DNA of 64,000 bases from Anisodus tanguticus (lineage: Eukaryota; Streptophyta; Magnoliopsida; Solanales; Solanaceae), in NCBI GenBank assembly GCA_034509755.1, contig CM067549.1, forward strand, positions 47,579,052-47,643,051, in the 5' to 3' direction. This document shows, one piece after another, positions 44,411-55,906 of the stretch (position 1 is its first letter; every line of letters begins with the position of its first letter). Both the position numbers and the translations under genes were made by a program. The notes under the pieces were generated by a model, which saw only the letters and a program-made list of their open reading frames with translations, made no database searches and had not been told where the DNA came from.

Positions 44411-44597
44411 TTTATCAATTAATCTATCAACCATTAGCAGTGTAATTGTAAATTTCCTTCACAATTCTTTAATTAAGAGACAGACATGACTATTAGTTTT
44501 TTTAACCAAGCACATAAATATTTAAAATGAGACAAAAATTAAAAAAAAGGATAAAAAAAGATAAATGGTGGTCTAGGCCATAGAGATGTGCCACATC

Positions 44598-44637
<40 letters not shown>

Positions 44638-44919
44638 TGAATTAGTAAAATGAAGTTTCATTGCGTTTAATTAATAAATTTAATACAAAGTAATCACAAT
44701 AATTATAGGGGAAGTGATGGCAAATATAATGTTATTAAATGGTGAGTGAGTCTTTATTATGGGTAGAGATGAAATCTTTAATATTTTATTTTATTTAGTA
44801 AAATAGAGAAATGGAGGAAGAAAAAGTCAAAAAAATTGAGAGAAAAGATAAATGTCAATGAATGTCATAGAGAGATGTCACATAGAATTAGTCATTCCTA
44901 TCTTTATTATATATATTGA
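44012..44919. repeat. AT-rich block with three degenerate dispersed units
   Basis: Similar modules (AGAAAAAAGATAA..., then GGCCATAGAGA-like, then GTGTCACCTCA or GTGCCACATCA or GTCACATAGAA) occur at about 44271-44337, 44525-44597 and 44815-44885. The first two are each followed by long (TA)n runs at 44356-44390 and 44599-44634. No gene is visible. Confidence 0.55.
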
Positions 44920-45053
44920 TTACCTCTCTCAATATTTGTAACGTTGTTCTGAGGTGCTCTACATACTCTTCCTCACTTTAATACACCATTATGTCATCTA
45001 TGAATACAATGATAAATGTGTCAAGAAATGGCTTAAAACTCATGTTCATGAGA
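44920..45053 (-). pseudogene. Ty3/gypsy reverse transcriptase catalytic fragment
   Basis: The minus strand reads SFKPFLDTFIIVFIDDIMVY, then a stop, then SEEEYVEHLRTTLQILRE. This is the gypsy catalytic box (FIDD) and following helix. The fragment is cut at 45053/45054 by the copia C LTR. Confidence 0.8.
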
Positions 45054-45674
45054 TGTAATGTGGCCTTTACTTTTTTTTTTTTACATTGTGGGATCCCCTC
45101 CACATGAGCATAACTCATCATCTTATTTTGTTATAGCAATTTCGAAGACAAAGTATCATTCTTGGATTCAAACTTTTACTTTATGTGGTGGATGATAAAT
45201 TATTTTATCATTTCTCAATTTCTTTTTCACAACTTGGAGTCCAATTTTGGCCTATAAAAGGAGGGCATTCCTGTCCAATTCAAACACACCAAAATTCAAG
45301 AGTCTCTTATCTCTCGTCTTTCATTTCTTCTCTTCTTCCTTTTATTTAGAGTATTTTGTAAGAGAGTTGGGTGTTGGGAAACACCTGTGTGAAACCTTAT
45401 TTTGGAGTGATCTTGTGAGGTTATTCTCTTGGATAATTTTGGGGTAATTAGAGTATTTACTCTACTTTTTGTACTCTCTATTGTACTCTTATTGGTATAG
45501 TGAAATCCCTTCTCTCCGCTTGTGGATGTAGGTCATACTGACCGACACACGTTAAATTTGTGCCTCATTTATTTTTTTACTTGCCGTTATTATCAACTTA
45601 CTATTGTGTTTGTTATTGTTATTATAATATATTTTTTTCTAAATTCCGCAATCCCCGAATGCTCGATCCTAACA
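45054..45674 (+). repeat. 5' LTR of copia C
   Basis: It starts TGTAATGTGGCCTTTAC and ends CTAACA, 621 bp. A TATA-like TATAAAAGGAGGGC lies at 45253-45266. The matching start at 53208 (TGTAATGTGGCTTTTAC) defines the element. The LTRs differ by scattered substitutions, so the insertion is not recent. Confidence 0.9.
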
Positions 45675-45721
45675 AATTGGTATCAGAGCCGTATCTAACC
45701 GGGTTATTTCAGTAGCCAAAG

Positions 45722-46974
45722 ATGACTATAACAAAGACTTGCGTTGAGAAATTTGACCGAAGTGCAAACTTCGGGATGTGGCAATTAAAGATGGAAGTTA
45801 TCCTAATTCAGGATGGCTTAGATATGTCGTTGGAAGAAAATGAGAAGAAGTCAGAAAGTATGACAGACCCAGAGTTTGCCGTCATAGACAAAAAGGCAAA
45901 ATCATGTATTATTTTAAATCTCTCAAATGAGGTTTTACGTGAAGTAGCTGCAGAAACCACAACCAAGGAAATATGGGACAAATTAAAAACCATGTATATG
46001 AAGAGAACAGTGGAAATAGACTTTACCTGAAGAAAAAGTTTTACATTTTTCGTATGGTTGAAGGTACTTCTATACTCTCCCATCTTGATGCATTTGATTA
46101 TATTCTTATGGATTTAAGTAATATAGATGTTGAAGTTAAAGATGAGGATCAAGATGTGTTATTGCTTATCTCTTTACCCCACTCATTTAAGCATATAAGA
46201 GATATTATGCTTTATGAAAAGGATAATATCCCTTACAGGGAAATCAAATCTATCTTAAAATCAAAAGAACAGATAGATAGAGATATTACTAGGGAAACTA
46301 GTTTGACCCAAGGGAAAGGCTTATTTGTAAGAGGTAGATCTGATAAAAATGAATCAAGTAGTGAGAGGTTTAAATCAAGGTCAAAGTCTAGATACAGAAA
46401 TATTGTGTGCAAATATTTTCATAAGAAAGGTCATATTATTTCCGAATGCTATAAGTTGAAAAACAAAGAAAAGCATAAGGAAAGAAAAAATGAGCATCAA
46501 AATACTAACACCACTGAAGCAAGTGTAGCTGCTGATGAGACCGAGGGAACAATATTTTTATCTACTAATAATAGCTTTATATCTAATGATGAGTGTGTTT
46601 TAGATTTAGATTGTTCTTATCATATATGTCCCATTAGGGATTTGTTTACCATATACGAATCTGTTGGAGGTGGAGTTGTCTTAACGGGCAACAATGCTCC
46701 ATGCAAAGTTATTGATAAAGGTTCAATCCGAATCAGAATGCACGATGATCTGGTGAGAACTCTCACTGATGTTAGATATATTTCTAACTTTAAGAAAAAA
46801 TTCATCTTATTGGGCACTCTAGATTCTCTTGGGTGCAAATACACAGGTGAAGGTGGAGTTCTGAAAATATCTCTAGGTGCTCTTGTGATGATGAAAGCAC
46901 GCATATCTGGTATGTTGTACACTTTGTTGGGATCCAATATTACGGGTGCTACTGCAATTTCCACATCAAATTAA
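45722..46974 (+). pseudogene. copia C gag and protease, frameshifted
   Basis: Gag starts MTITKTCVEKFDRSANFGMW and a one-frame change near 46020 is needed to continue as KKKFYIFRMVEGTS. The zinc knuckle reads CKYFHKKGHIISEC, with Phe where the second Cys should be. The protease motif reads VLDLDCSYHIC, with the active-site D-T/S-G replaced by D-L-D. Both would be inactive. Gag would package element RNA in virus-like particles, and protease would mature the polyprotein. Confidence 0.85.
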
Positions 46975-48047
46975 TCTGATTCCGATATCACCAAATTGTG
47001 GCATATGCGATTGAGGCGTATGAGTGAGAAAGGTATTTCCATCCTCAGCAAAAAAGGTTTCCGATGTGAGTACCAGAAATATGAAGTTTTGTGAACACTA
47101 TATATTCGGAAAGCAAAAAAGAGTCAGCTTCAAATCTCCTACAATTCATCGAACAAAAGGTACTTTGGATTACATTCATTCAGATCTTTGGGGTCCCTCA
47201 CGTACCCTGTCAAAAGGTGGTGCCAGGTATATTCTAACTTTCATTGATGGTTATTCAAGGAAAGTTTGGGTTTATCTCCTGAAAAATAAAAATGATGTCT
47301 CCTTAACTTTCAAACAATGGAAAATTTTGACCGAGAAGCAATCAGGAAAACAAGTCAAACGGCTTATAATAGATCGATGAGAAGAACCGACGAGGCGAGT
47401 GTTCTCGAAGAGAAAATCCTGATGATGATGAAGAAAGTGTTAGGAGAATTCGAGATTCAAATGTTAGAAGGTGCAAAATTAATTGGTGCATAAGCTGCTA
47501 CAATTGCTTCATCTTGGAATTTTGTGATGATGAGTTCAACGAAATTTGTAAAAATGAAGGAATTGCTCGACATCGCACTGTGAGGATGATCCCTTACCAA
47601 AATGGTTTCGCAGAAAGGATGAATAGGACTCTTTTGGAAAGAGATCGTTGCATGATTTCAAATGTTGGGTTAACAAATGCCTTTTGGTCAGAGGACTATC
47701 TCTACATCTTGATATATTGTCAAACGTGCTCCTTCTGCACCTTTGAACTTTAAGACTCCGGAGGAAATGTGGTCAGGTACTCCTGCTAATTATTCTGATC
47801 TAAAAAAAATGATTGTCTTGCGTACATGCATGTGAATGACGAAAAATTAGAGCCAAGGGCTAAAAAGTGTATTTTCCTTGGATATACATATGGGGTGAAA
47901 GGATACAGACTATGGTATCTTGATCCCAAATCGCCAAAGTTTATAATTAGCAGAGATGTAACTTTTGACGAATCATCTATGTTGCATCCCAGAAAAAAGT
48001 CTTTTAGTTCTTATAACAAGGATAAAAGGCAGGATATACATGAGTAG
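46975..48047 (+). pseudogene. copia C integrase, split by an atp9-like insert
   Basis: The GAG_pre-integrase piece (KLWHMRLRRMSEKG) starts near 46993. Integrase follows with D in IHSDLWGPS (about 47177) and GGARYILTFIDGYSRKVWVY, up to RLIID at 47374. It resumes at 47514 with LEFCDDEFNEICKNEGI and PYQNGFAERMNRTLLERDR, containing the catalytic Glu. The Asn-Gly normally joining the halves is absent. A post-integrase piece (AKKCIFLGYTYGVKGYRLW) ends at 48047. Frameshifts lie near 47080 and 47750. Confidence 0.85.
47375..47513 (+). other. atp9: nuclear insert resembling mitochondrial atp9 5' end
   Basis: Inside the integrase reading frame a ~139-bp stranger contains ATGTTAGAAGGTGCAAAATT at about 47460. 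It translates to MLEGAKLIGA, a stop, then AATIASS. The start of plant mitochondrial ATP synthase subunit 9 is MLEGAK-IGAGAATIA. The upstream ~85 bp keeps an open frame but I do not recognise it. It may be mitochondrial leader DNA. The likely origin is mitochondrial DNA captured during break repair (a NUMT), since no duplication flanks it. The fragment covers only about 18 residues and cannot function. Confidence 0.7.
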
Positions 48048-48442
48048 GTGGAGGTTGAACTTGACATTTCTTCTAAGCCAAGCTCATCAACTGTGGAACA
48101 AAATATAGTTGAAACTCCAGAAGCTGAAGCTGCAGAAGTTGAACCAAATGAGTATTCCATAGCCACAAACAGACAAAGAAGACAATTCAATGACCAGGAA
48201 GGTATGGAGATTATGTTGCATTTGCTTTTTCAGTTGCACAAGAAACTGAAGAAATTAGAGAACAATCAAAATATTCAGAAGCAGTTTCTGGTACTGATTC
48301 AGCCAAGTGGTTGATTGTAGTGAATGAAGAGATATAATCTCTCCACAAGAATGACACTTGGTCACTTGTGAAGCCGCCATTAGGAAAGAGAATTGTTGGT
48401 TGCAAATGGATCTTCATGAAAAGGGATGAAATTCCAGGGGTT
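48048..48442 (+). pseudogene. copia C reverse transcriptase, N-terminal part
   Basis: It begins with a linker rich in Glu and Ser. At 48326-48442 the sequence reads EEI, stop, SLHKNDTWSLVKPPLGKRIVGCKWIFMKRDEIPG, the start of the copia RVT_2 domain (given here as separated motifs HKNDTWSLV and GCKWIFMKRDE). It is interrupted at 48443 by the CACTA element and continues at 51753. Confidence 0.8.
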
Positions 48443-49529
48443 CACTACTACAAAAATGGGCTTTAGTGGCAGTAAAAAGGGTTTTAGCGGCAATAACAAT
48501 TGCCGCTATATCCATTACCGGTCATTGGCCTTTAGCTGGCGATGCCGGGGTCGGTAAAGGCTTTAGCGGCCGTTCTCAGAAACGCTCGTAAAGGCTAGTC
48601 TTTATTGCCGCTAATAATCGACGGTTTTTGCAGCAATTATTTTGGCTGCTAAATCCAATTCCTAACAGCTAATTATGCTCTTTTAGCGTCCATTTTTTTA
48701 GCCGGTGAATTCAATTAAACTGCCGCTAAAAGTCAATAGTTCTAACGACAATTGTTTTGTGGCAATTTAGAATGGCTACAATATCCCTTCTAATAACGTC
48801 TTAATTTGCCCATTTAGTGTCCATTTTAATGGCAGGTAAATTCAACTAAATTATTGTTAATAGTTAACATCTGTAACGACAATTGTTTGTGGCAATTCTA
48901 AAGGCTACAATATCCTTCGTGAAAATGTCTTATTTCCCCCTTTAATGACCATTTTTATGGCTGATAAATTCATTAAATTGACATTAAAAGTAACAAGCTT
49001 TAACGGCAATTATTTAGCCGCCATTAATAATGGCTACTATATTCATCCAGAAAATCATCTAGTTACTAAAAATATATATTACTATTAATTCATAAAACAT
49101 AATATATCTCATTATATATAAATAAACAAAAGGAAGTACTAATCTAAAATATCTCACAACTTAAAAAATAAACTTATATTATTTGAACTATAAAACTAAT
49201 GTCATTATATAACCAATCCTATCGAATATTGTCTTCAAATGATTAATCAACTCTTCGTCATAATGAAATCTCCCACGTGCAAAATTTTCGAACATCAGAC
49301 TGTATGACTTGAAATAATAAAATAAATATGTCAAAAGATGAAATGTAATGTATAAAAGTATCGCAAGTTAAGGGCTATATCATATCAAAACTATATGAAG
49401 ATTTCAACTAATCTCATCAACACCAGTCGCAATGACCTCAAGCACTTCCTATCGCAACTGGTTGGGATCACAAGAGGTATATTATTTGGAGAAGCAGAAA
49501 AAATCCACTAGATAATAATATGAAATTCA

Positions 49530-51400
49530 AACCTCAAGCACTTCCTCAACCTTAATGCTTCTACAATATCTAAAATCTAGGTATCTTCCGGATTGCTCCA
49601 GATCTCCCAACACAATGTCTTTATCTCCTTTTTCGTTTAAGAGTTTGTGAAAGTAAGACTGTTACCTCCGTCTAATATGAGTGTCCTCCAGCAATATTTT
49701 GCCATCCTCGTCCTTGATGCACCTCATGTGGTCCAAGTCACGAGCCCTCCTCTCTTTCGCCTTGGCTAGTCTGTACAACTTTTTATCCCTGTCTTTTTCC
49801 TATAATTCCACATACATGCGTTCAAAAGTCGTCATTTTCGCCTCCGTAACCGCTAACTTTGCCTTTTTTCTCTCCATCTTATACAATTCCCTATTCGTTC
49901 ACTTCTCCACATGATCCTTGCTTTCTACCAACTTCGCATACGCCACTTTCTTTGCTTCCACATTCTCTTGAACTTTACCATTCCACCACCAGTCCCCTAG
50001 ATGCCCACCACGGCTACCCCGTGAGACCCCTAGCACTTCTCTAGCTACCTCCCGGATGCAACTGGTCGTCCTGTCCCACATACCAATCGCATCCCCACTA
50101 CTCCCCCAAGCCCCTTTGGCCATCAACCTCTCCCCCATCACCTTTGCACTAGTTATGGTCAAACTCCCCCATTTGATTCTTAGTCTATCATCATCAACCC
50201 TCCTCTTCTTCTCCATCTTGATCTTCAAATCCATCACCAAAAGCTTATGTCGGGTTGTAAGATACCCACTCGGGATAACCTTGCAATCTTTACAAAGACC
50301 ATTGTCAACTTTCCTAAGGAGGAAATAGTCTATCTGAGTCTTAGTCATTGAGCTACGGAAAGTCACCAAGTGCTCCTCCTTCTTCATGAACCTCGAATTG
50401 GCTATCACCATTACAAAAGCTTTGGCGGACTCCAAAAGTGAGATGCCTCCCCCGTTCCTATCCCCAATGCCAAAGCCTCCATGCATGTCGTCATAACCCT
50501 CCGGAAGTGACCCGATATGTCTATTAAAATCCCCTCCTACAAATAACTTCTCAGTGGATGGTATACCTCCCACCACCTCGTCCAAATCCTCCCAAAAAGT
50601 GCCTCTTTTCCTCCTCGTCCAAGCCCGCTTGTGGCGCGTAACCACTAATAATTTTCATAGTGGACCCTCCAACTACCACCTTAATCGTCATCATCATGTC
50701 ATTAACTCTCTCAACCTCTACCACCTGATCCCTTAGCTCGCTGTCTACCAAAATGCCTACCCCATTCCTATACCTCGACCTACTCGAGAACCATAACTTA
50801 TATCCGTCATTAGCCTTAGATCCTACCCATTTGGTATCATGGACATATGCTATATTAATCCCCATTTTGTTAAGAATCTTAACTAGCTCTATCGACTTCC
50901 CCGTTAAAGTCTCAATGTTCCAAGACCCTGTTTCTCAACCTAGCATCTCTCTTACCCCCACTTACCCCCATAACCCTCGCCTCTGTCCCCGACCAAGAAC
51001 ATGACCCTAGTCTACCATCAGTCACTAAAGCCACTAAAGAGGATATACACTAATTGGTTAATCAAAGCTTTACACCTAAAATAAGAACTCTATAACTAAA
51101 GGCATGAAGAGTAAATGTAAGAATGTAATATACTAAGGGCAGGAATCAATATATTATGAAACAAATTCGACAGCCAAGCAAAGCTACATTAGCAACATGA
51201 ATGAAGACCAGAGGGATAGAACCCGAATGTTTTACGGGAGACCGGAGAGATAGAGCCCAGATGCGCGTCATGACAGATCTGTTCTCGACGGTCGTGTTCC
51301 GGAAGTTGATGCTTTGGCTATATAGCTGCTGGTACCTGCAAAAGCAAAGCAAAGGAAAACACAAAGGGAAAAGGGATGAGATATAGGTGGCAGTATTCGC
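49530..51400 (-). mobile_element. LINE fragment inside the CACTA element
   Basis: On the minus strand this runs from a 5' region (about 51400-51000) through endonuclease (50990-49899) into the beginning of the reverse transcriptase region (to about 49535, matching 10610-10690 of the first LINE). The 3' half is missing, the opposite of normal 5' truncation, so it was probably deleted after insertion or captured as a piece. No target duplication was found. Confidence 0.8.
49899..50990 (-). pseudogene. LINE endonuclease domain, second copy
   Basis: This is the paralogue of 11169-11990. Motifs include GINIAYVHDTKWVGSKA, YRNGVGILVDSELRDQVVEV, MKIISGYAPQAGLDEEEKR, FVGGDFNRHIGSLPEGYDD and TQIDYFLLRKVDNGLCKDC, the segment with conserved Asp and the later RHKLLVMDL. 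The 50645-49899 frame is open for 248 residues and a frameshift near 50600 joins it to the N-terminal part. It is better preserved than the first copy. Confidence 0.85.
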
Positions 51401-51752
51401 CCCAAATGAATTTAAATAAATGCGATAAAATGTAGCAGTATCGTTGACAGTCAGAAGTATTTCCGATCCCCTCGACGCAACTTTGCCTGAAAGGAATTCA
51501 TTAGGTTTAAATTTTATTTAATAAAAGGAATAATTGAGAAAATTGATTCTAAACAAAATTTCTTTGGAGGGAACAATTAGTCGGCCAAAATTTGGAGGGA
51601 AGATACAAAATAATATTAAAATGTAAGCTTTAGTGGCCATTCTCCAAAATTGCTGAGAAAAATGTTTATACTTTCGGCTATCATTTAATTGCTGCCAGTA
51701 GTTTATTGCCATAAAATAATTGCCACTAAAAGTCTATTTTGTAGTAGTGGTG

Positions 51753-53130
51753 GAAGATGCAAGGTATAAGGCACGATTAGTTGCAAAGGCTATAGTCAGG
51801 TACACGGAGTTGATTTTAATGATATTTTTCACCTGTTGTTAAACATAGCTCTATTCGTGTTTTACTTGCCCTAGTTGTCATGTATGATTTGAAATTAAAA
51901 CAACTTGATGTTAAGACTGCTTTCTTACATGGCAAACTTGAGGAACAAATATACATGCATCAACCCGAAAGTTTTGAGATTGAAGGAAAATAAGATCATG
52001 TTTGTTTGCTGAAGAAATTCTTGTACGGATTAAAGCAGTCTCCAAGACAATGGTACAAGAAGTTTGATTCCTTTATGTTGGGTCATGGTTATTCAAGGAG
52101 CATGTATGATAGTTGTGTTTACTTCCGGAAGTTAAATGATGGTTCATTTGTTTACCTATTGTTATATGTTGATGACATGCTCATTGCTGCCAAGGATTTG
52201 ACATAAATTCACAATTTGAAAGGTCAGCTGAAAAAGTGAATTTGAAATTAAAGATTTAGAAGCAGCTAAGAAAATCCTTGGCATGGAAATCAAAAGTGAT
52301 CGAGGAGCCAACAAGCTATTCCCGACCCAGAAGAAGTACTTGGAGAAAGTCTTGGAGAGGTTTGGCATGAAATATGATAATGCAGTGAGTACTCCTCTTA
52401 CTGCTCATTTTAAGTTATCAGCTGCTCAATCACCGCAGTCAGAGGAAGATGAGAGGTATATGGCACATGTACCATATTCTAGTGCAGTTGGCAGTATTAT
52501 ATATGCGATGGTATGTACACGTCCAGACATTTCACAAGCAGTAAGTGTGATAAGTCGATATATGGCTAGCCCTGGTAAAACACATTGGCAGGCTGTGAAA
52601 TGGATTCTCAGATATTTGTGAGGTACTTCAAATGCATGTTTGAATTTTGGGAGAAATACTAACTCTTTGGTTGATTTTATAGACTCAGATTATGCAGGTG
52701 ATCTTGACAAAAAGAAGATCACTAACAGGTTATGTATTTTGCATTAGTGGTTGCACTATCAGTTGGAAAGCTACATTACAACATGTAGTAGTTTTATACA
52801 ATCAAAGTAGAATATATGACAGTGACCGAGGCGATAAAAGAAGTATTATGGTTGAAGGGTCTATTTACTGAACTCAGCTTACACCAAGGTGGTATTACCA
52901 TTTTCTGTGATAGTCAAAGTGTCATTCACTTGAATAAAGATCAGATGTATCAGTAGAGGATGAAGCATATTGATATCAAGTATCATTTCATCAGGGAAAC
53001 CATTGCTGAAGGAAAGGTCTCTGTTCAGAAGATCAACACCAGAGACAACCCTGTTGACATGTTCACAAAGCCTTTTCAGTTGGCAAGTTCAAGCTCTGCT
53101 TTGAACTTGATTGTTGTTTATGAAGAATGA
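51753..53130 (+). pseudogene. copia C reverse transcriptase and RNase H, C-terminal part
   Basis: This continues from 48442 with EDARYKARLVAKG. The catalytic-Asp motif QLDVKTAFLHGKLEEQIYM is at about 51900-51956, then FLYGLKQSPRQWYKKFD, then YLLLYVDDMLIAAKD (the YVDD box, about 52155-52200). After a frame change at 52200 comes MEIKSDRGANKLFPTQKKYL through VGSIIYAMVCTRPDISQAVS. RNase H is decayed but shows IFCDSQSVIHLNKDQMY, HIDIKYHFIRETI and DMFTKPF near 53070. Confidence 0.85.
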
Positions 53131-53207
53131 TTTAGCCCATATGGACTTTTGCGGGGAGGGTGGAGAAAATTTACTATATTAATCAAAATCAGACCAAGGT
53201 GGAGATT

Positions 53208-53499
53208 TGTAATGTGGCTTTTACTTTTCTTTCACATTATGGGATCCCCTCCACATGGGCATAACTCGTCATCTTATTTTGTTATAGAAATTGGACGACA
53301 AAGTATCATGCTTGGATTCAAACTTTTTCTTTATGTGATGGATGATAAATTATTTTATCATTTCTCAATTTATTTTTTCACAACTTGGAGGCCAATTTTG
53401 TCCTATAAAATGAGGGCATTCCTCTCCAATCCAAACACACCAAATTCAAGAGTCTCTTATCTCATGTCTTTCTTTTCTTCTCTTCATCCTTTTATTTAG
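53208..53499 (+). repeat. 3' LTR of copia C, first 292 bp
   Basis: It aligns with 45054-45346 from TGTAATGTGGC to TTTTATTTAG. At 53500 the sequence switches to a gypsy LTR. The rest of this LTR should lie beyond the right edge of the window, after the gypsy element. Confidence 0.9.
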
Positions 53500-54749
53500 T
53501 GTTACACCTCGTATTTTCGCGCTCGTATACGTCGTAAGTAAAGTAACATATATCTCGGTGAGTCTAAGATCTCATATTTGGATGAAAATAAATTTAAATA
53601 TGTTTGATAAAAGTTTTGTAAAAATTCAGGGTCAAACAAATCAAAGAAAATTTAGTTCGTTGAAACTCAAGGAAGGACAGGCCGAATTTCAAATAGGATT
53701 TTTGGCTCAACTTGGCAGGAATATATCTGATGGTATGTGAGTGGTTATGGGGTGCATAGCGTATCTAAGTTCACATTCAGGGAGTCTTATTTCCAACTCA
53801 ATTAACCGTTCGTCAATACGACATCGGAGTTGAATGATATTCGCATTTTTGTCGGACTGTGCGAATGCTGGAAAACTAGCCAAGGTAGCTCGCCGAGCGA
53901 GCTCCATAGCGAGGTTGTTTCTCACACTGGGTTTCGCTCAGTGAGCTAGGGTGAAAAAAATGAGGTGGTGGGATTTCTTTTAAATGCCCAACTCGACCCT
54001 TACCTCATTTGATATGAATTTCCAAACCCTAAATGCTCTCAATAGCTCTCTAAAGAGTTCCCATGGCTTCCAAGATCAAATCGAAGGTCGATTACGTAAG
54101 ATTAATGCCATTAATCCCATGATTATCATAGAAACTATCATCTCCGCATTGAATCGGTTTTGTAAACCCTTGATATTGTGGCAAGTTGTTGTTTTGAGAA
54201 GGTTTCAGCACATCGAGGTAAAATTTATCCTCCTCTATCTATGTTTGTGACTAATTGATGGTTTGAAGTAAGTTGTGAAAGGATTTTCGTAATCGAATGT
54301 GTAAACGTATGAAATCATTGTATATAGACTTGTGGGCTGTTTTGATCAAGATATGAATTGGAATTTATTAGTATATTGATTGTTTGTGTTGTAAACCTAA
54401 GAAAGTATGTTTCAGAGAATCGTGGGAACAAATTACATAAGTACCCTTTGTTAATAAGAATAAGAATTTGTTGTGTCTAAGGTTATCGATAAGATGCTTA
54501 AATGAAGTTTCTTATTTGGATATGGATTCGATATTGATATCGACCCTTTGTTGTTATAGATAATCAACTGTTTGTGGTATTTGTTAGAGTCTGTGTTGCG
54601 CACTTATATATATGTAGTTAGTTTTTTACCGAACCGCGTTTTAGTCGGTCGGGTACGGCATGTAGATGTGCATCCAGCTGCAATTAGTTTGATATTACCG
54701 AGTCCCACATCTGGGTCGGGTACGACCGAGTCCTCTTCGAGGCCGGGTA

Positions 54750-54830
<81 letters not shown>

Positions 54831-55484
54831 CCACAGAGTGGCATGATTTGTACATACATGCATATATATGTTTCTGATTATGACAGAGTAGGCCCAGAGG
54901 CTGTCATGAGTTTCAGGTTGACTCTTATCTCCATATATCTCATGTTATATCTCATTTTTACATATGTTACCCACCTTACATACTCAGTACATTTTTCATA
55001 CTGATGCCCTTGTCAGGGGCCCTGTGTTCATGCCCGCGGGTACAGATAGACAGAGCGGCGGTTCTCCTCAGTAGGTGATCTGCTCAACTGTGATTGTCGC
55101 ACTCTCTTCTCTCAGAGTTGTAGTACAGGGGTCCTTAGGTACTATCACATATGCTACTAATATTTTGGGGTCTGGCGGGGCCCTGTCCCGGCCTATTAGT
55201 ATGTAAATATCACTCTTAGAGGCTTGCAGACCTGTGTTCAGTGGATGTTGGTATGTCGTGGCCTTGTCAGCCATTTTTATTAGCAGTATACTCATCTTGT
55301 AGCCTTGTCGACTTTGGCTATCTGTATATATTATGTATATATCCTGCTAGGACTCTTCTATATGCATGTTGCCTTCAGTCTTGTCGGCTCAAGTTTCAGG
55401 GTTCGAATACTATAGTGGTACGCTGAGGCCTTCGGGCACTGGGTGCCGGCCACCCCCCCCCCCCTCCAAGGCTGGGGTGTGAAA
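53500..55484 (+). repeat. 5' LTR of the gypsy element
   Basis: It begins TGTTACACCTCG and ends GGGGTGTGAAA, giving inverted termini TGTTACACC/GGTGTGAAA. At 1985 bp it is long. It contains a 73-bp (TA)n run at 54752-54824 and a run of 13 C at about 55452-55464. Its partner LTR is beyond the window. Confidence 0.8.
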
Positions 55485-55906
55485 AACTTGGTGTCAGAGT
55501 AGGTCTTTCCTATAGAGTTTGCAAGCCGTATCTAGTATAGTCTTATTTATGGATGTGTTGTGCACCACACTTATAAGTAGAAGACTATAGGATATTTAGG
55601 ATGGTTACTTTTCTTCATGATCTAGATTGTGCAATAGTTCTAAATGATAAGTGTTCACTCTTCACTCCTAATCTCCATCTTATTTATTTTCTCAGTCATG
55701 CCTGCTACTACTCGACGATAAGAATCCCTGCAAAGGGTAGATGAGGAGGCAGGATAGAGTGTCAGTCAAGCACCACCCGCTAATCTGTGGAGATATGAGC
55801 ATAAAGATGAGGCTATATGTTAGGCCTCCAAGACTCCACCCCTATCACTACCTCTATCATGATAAGGAAGAGCTTATGTACCTCTGGTTTCTTCTTCAGT
55901 TGCCTC

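Larger units (their letters stand above)
48443..51749. mobile_element. non-autonomous CACTA transposon, 3.3 kb
   Basis: The left terminus is CACTACTACAAAAATGGGC and the right terminus reverse-complemented is CACTACTACAAAATAGAC, the En/Spm (CACTA) signature. Flanks GTT (48440-48442) and GTG (51750-51752) are consistent with a mutated 3-bp duplication, since removing the element rejoins the copia reverse transcriptase frame. Subterminal regions carry repeated motifs such as GCGGCAATAACAATTGCCGC and GACAATTGTTTTGTGGCAAT. No transposase is present. A LINE fragment fills the centre. Confidence 0.92.
45054..53499 (+). mobile_element. Ty1/copia retrotransposon C (Tork/Tnt1-like), nested host
   Basis: A full-length 5' LTR (45054-45674), tRNA-Met primer site TTGGTATCAGAGCC (45677-45690), gag, protease, integrase, reverse transcriptase, RNase H, a polypurine tract (AAGGTGGAGATT, about 53196-53207) and the first 292 bp of the 3' LTR are present. 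Internal insertions are an atp9-like scrap (47375-47513) and a CACTA transposon (48443-51749). The 3' LTR is cut at 53500 by a gypsy LTR. It inserted into an older gypsy reverse transcriptase. Lineage assignment is an inference from protein motifs. Confidence 0.9.

Noticed and set aside
47459..47513. A functional atp9 gene
   Set aside because: Only about 18 codons of the start are present, with an internal stop, and it is embedded in a retrotransposon.
54572..54877. Frames with long Tyr-Ile repeats on both strands
   Set aside because: They are produced by the (TA)n microsatellite in the gypsy LTR.
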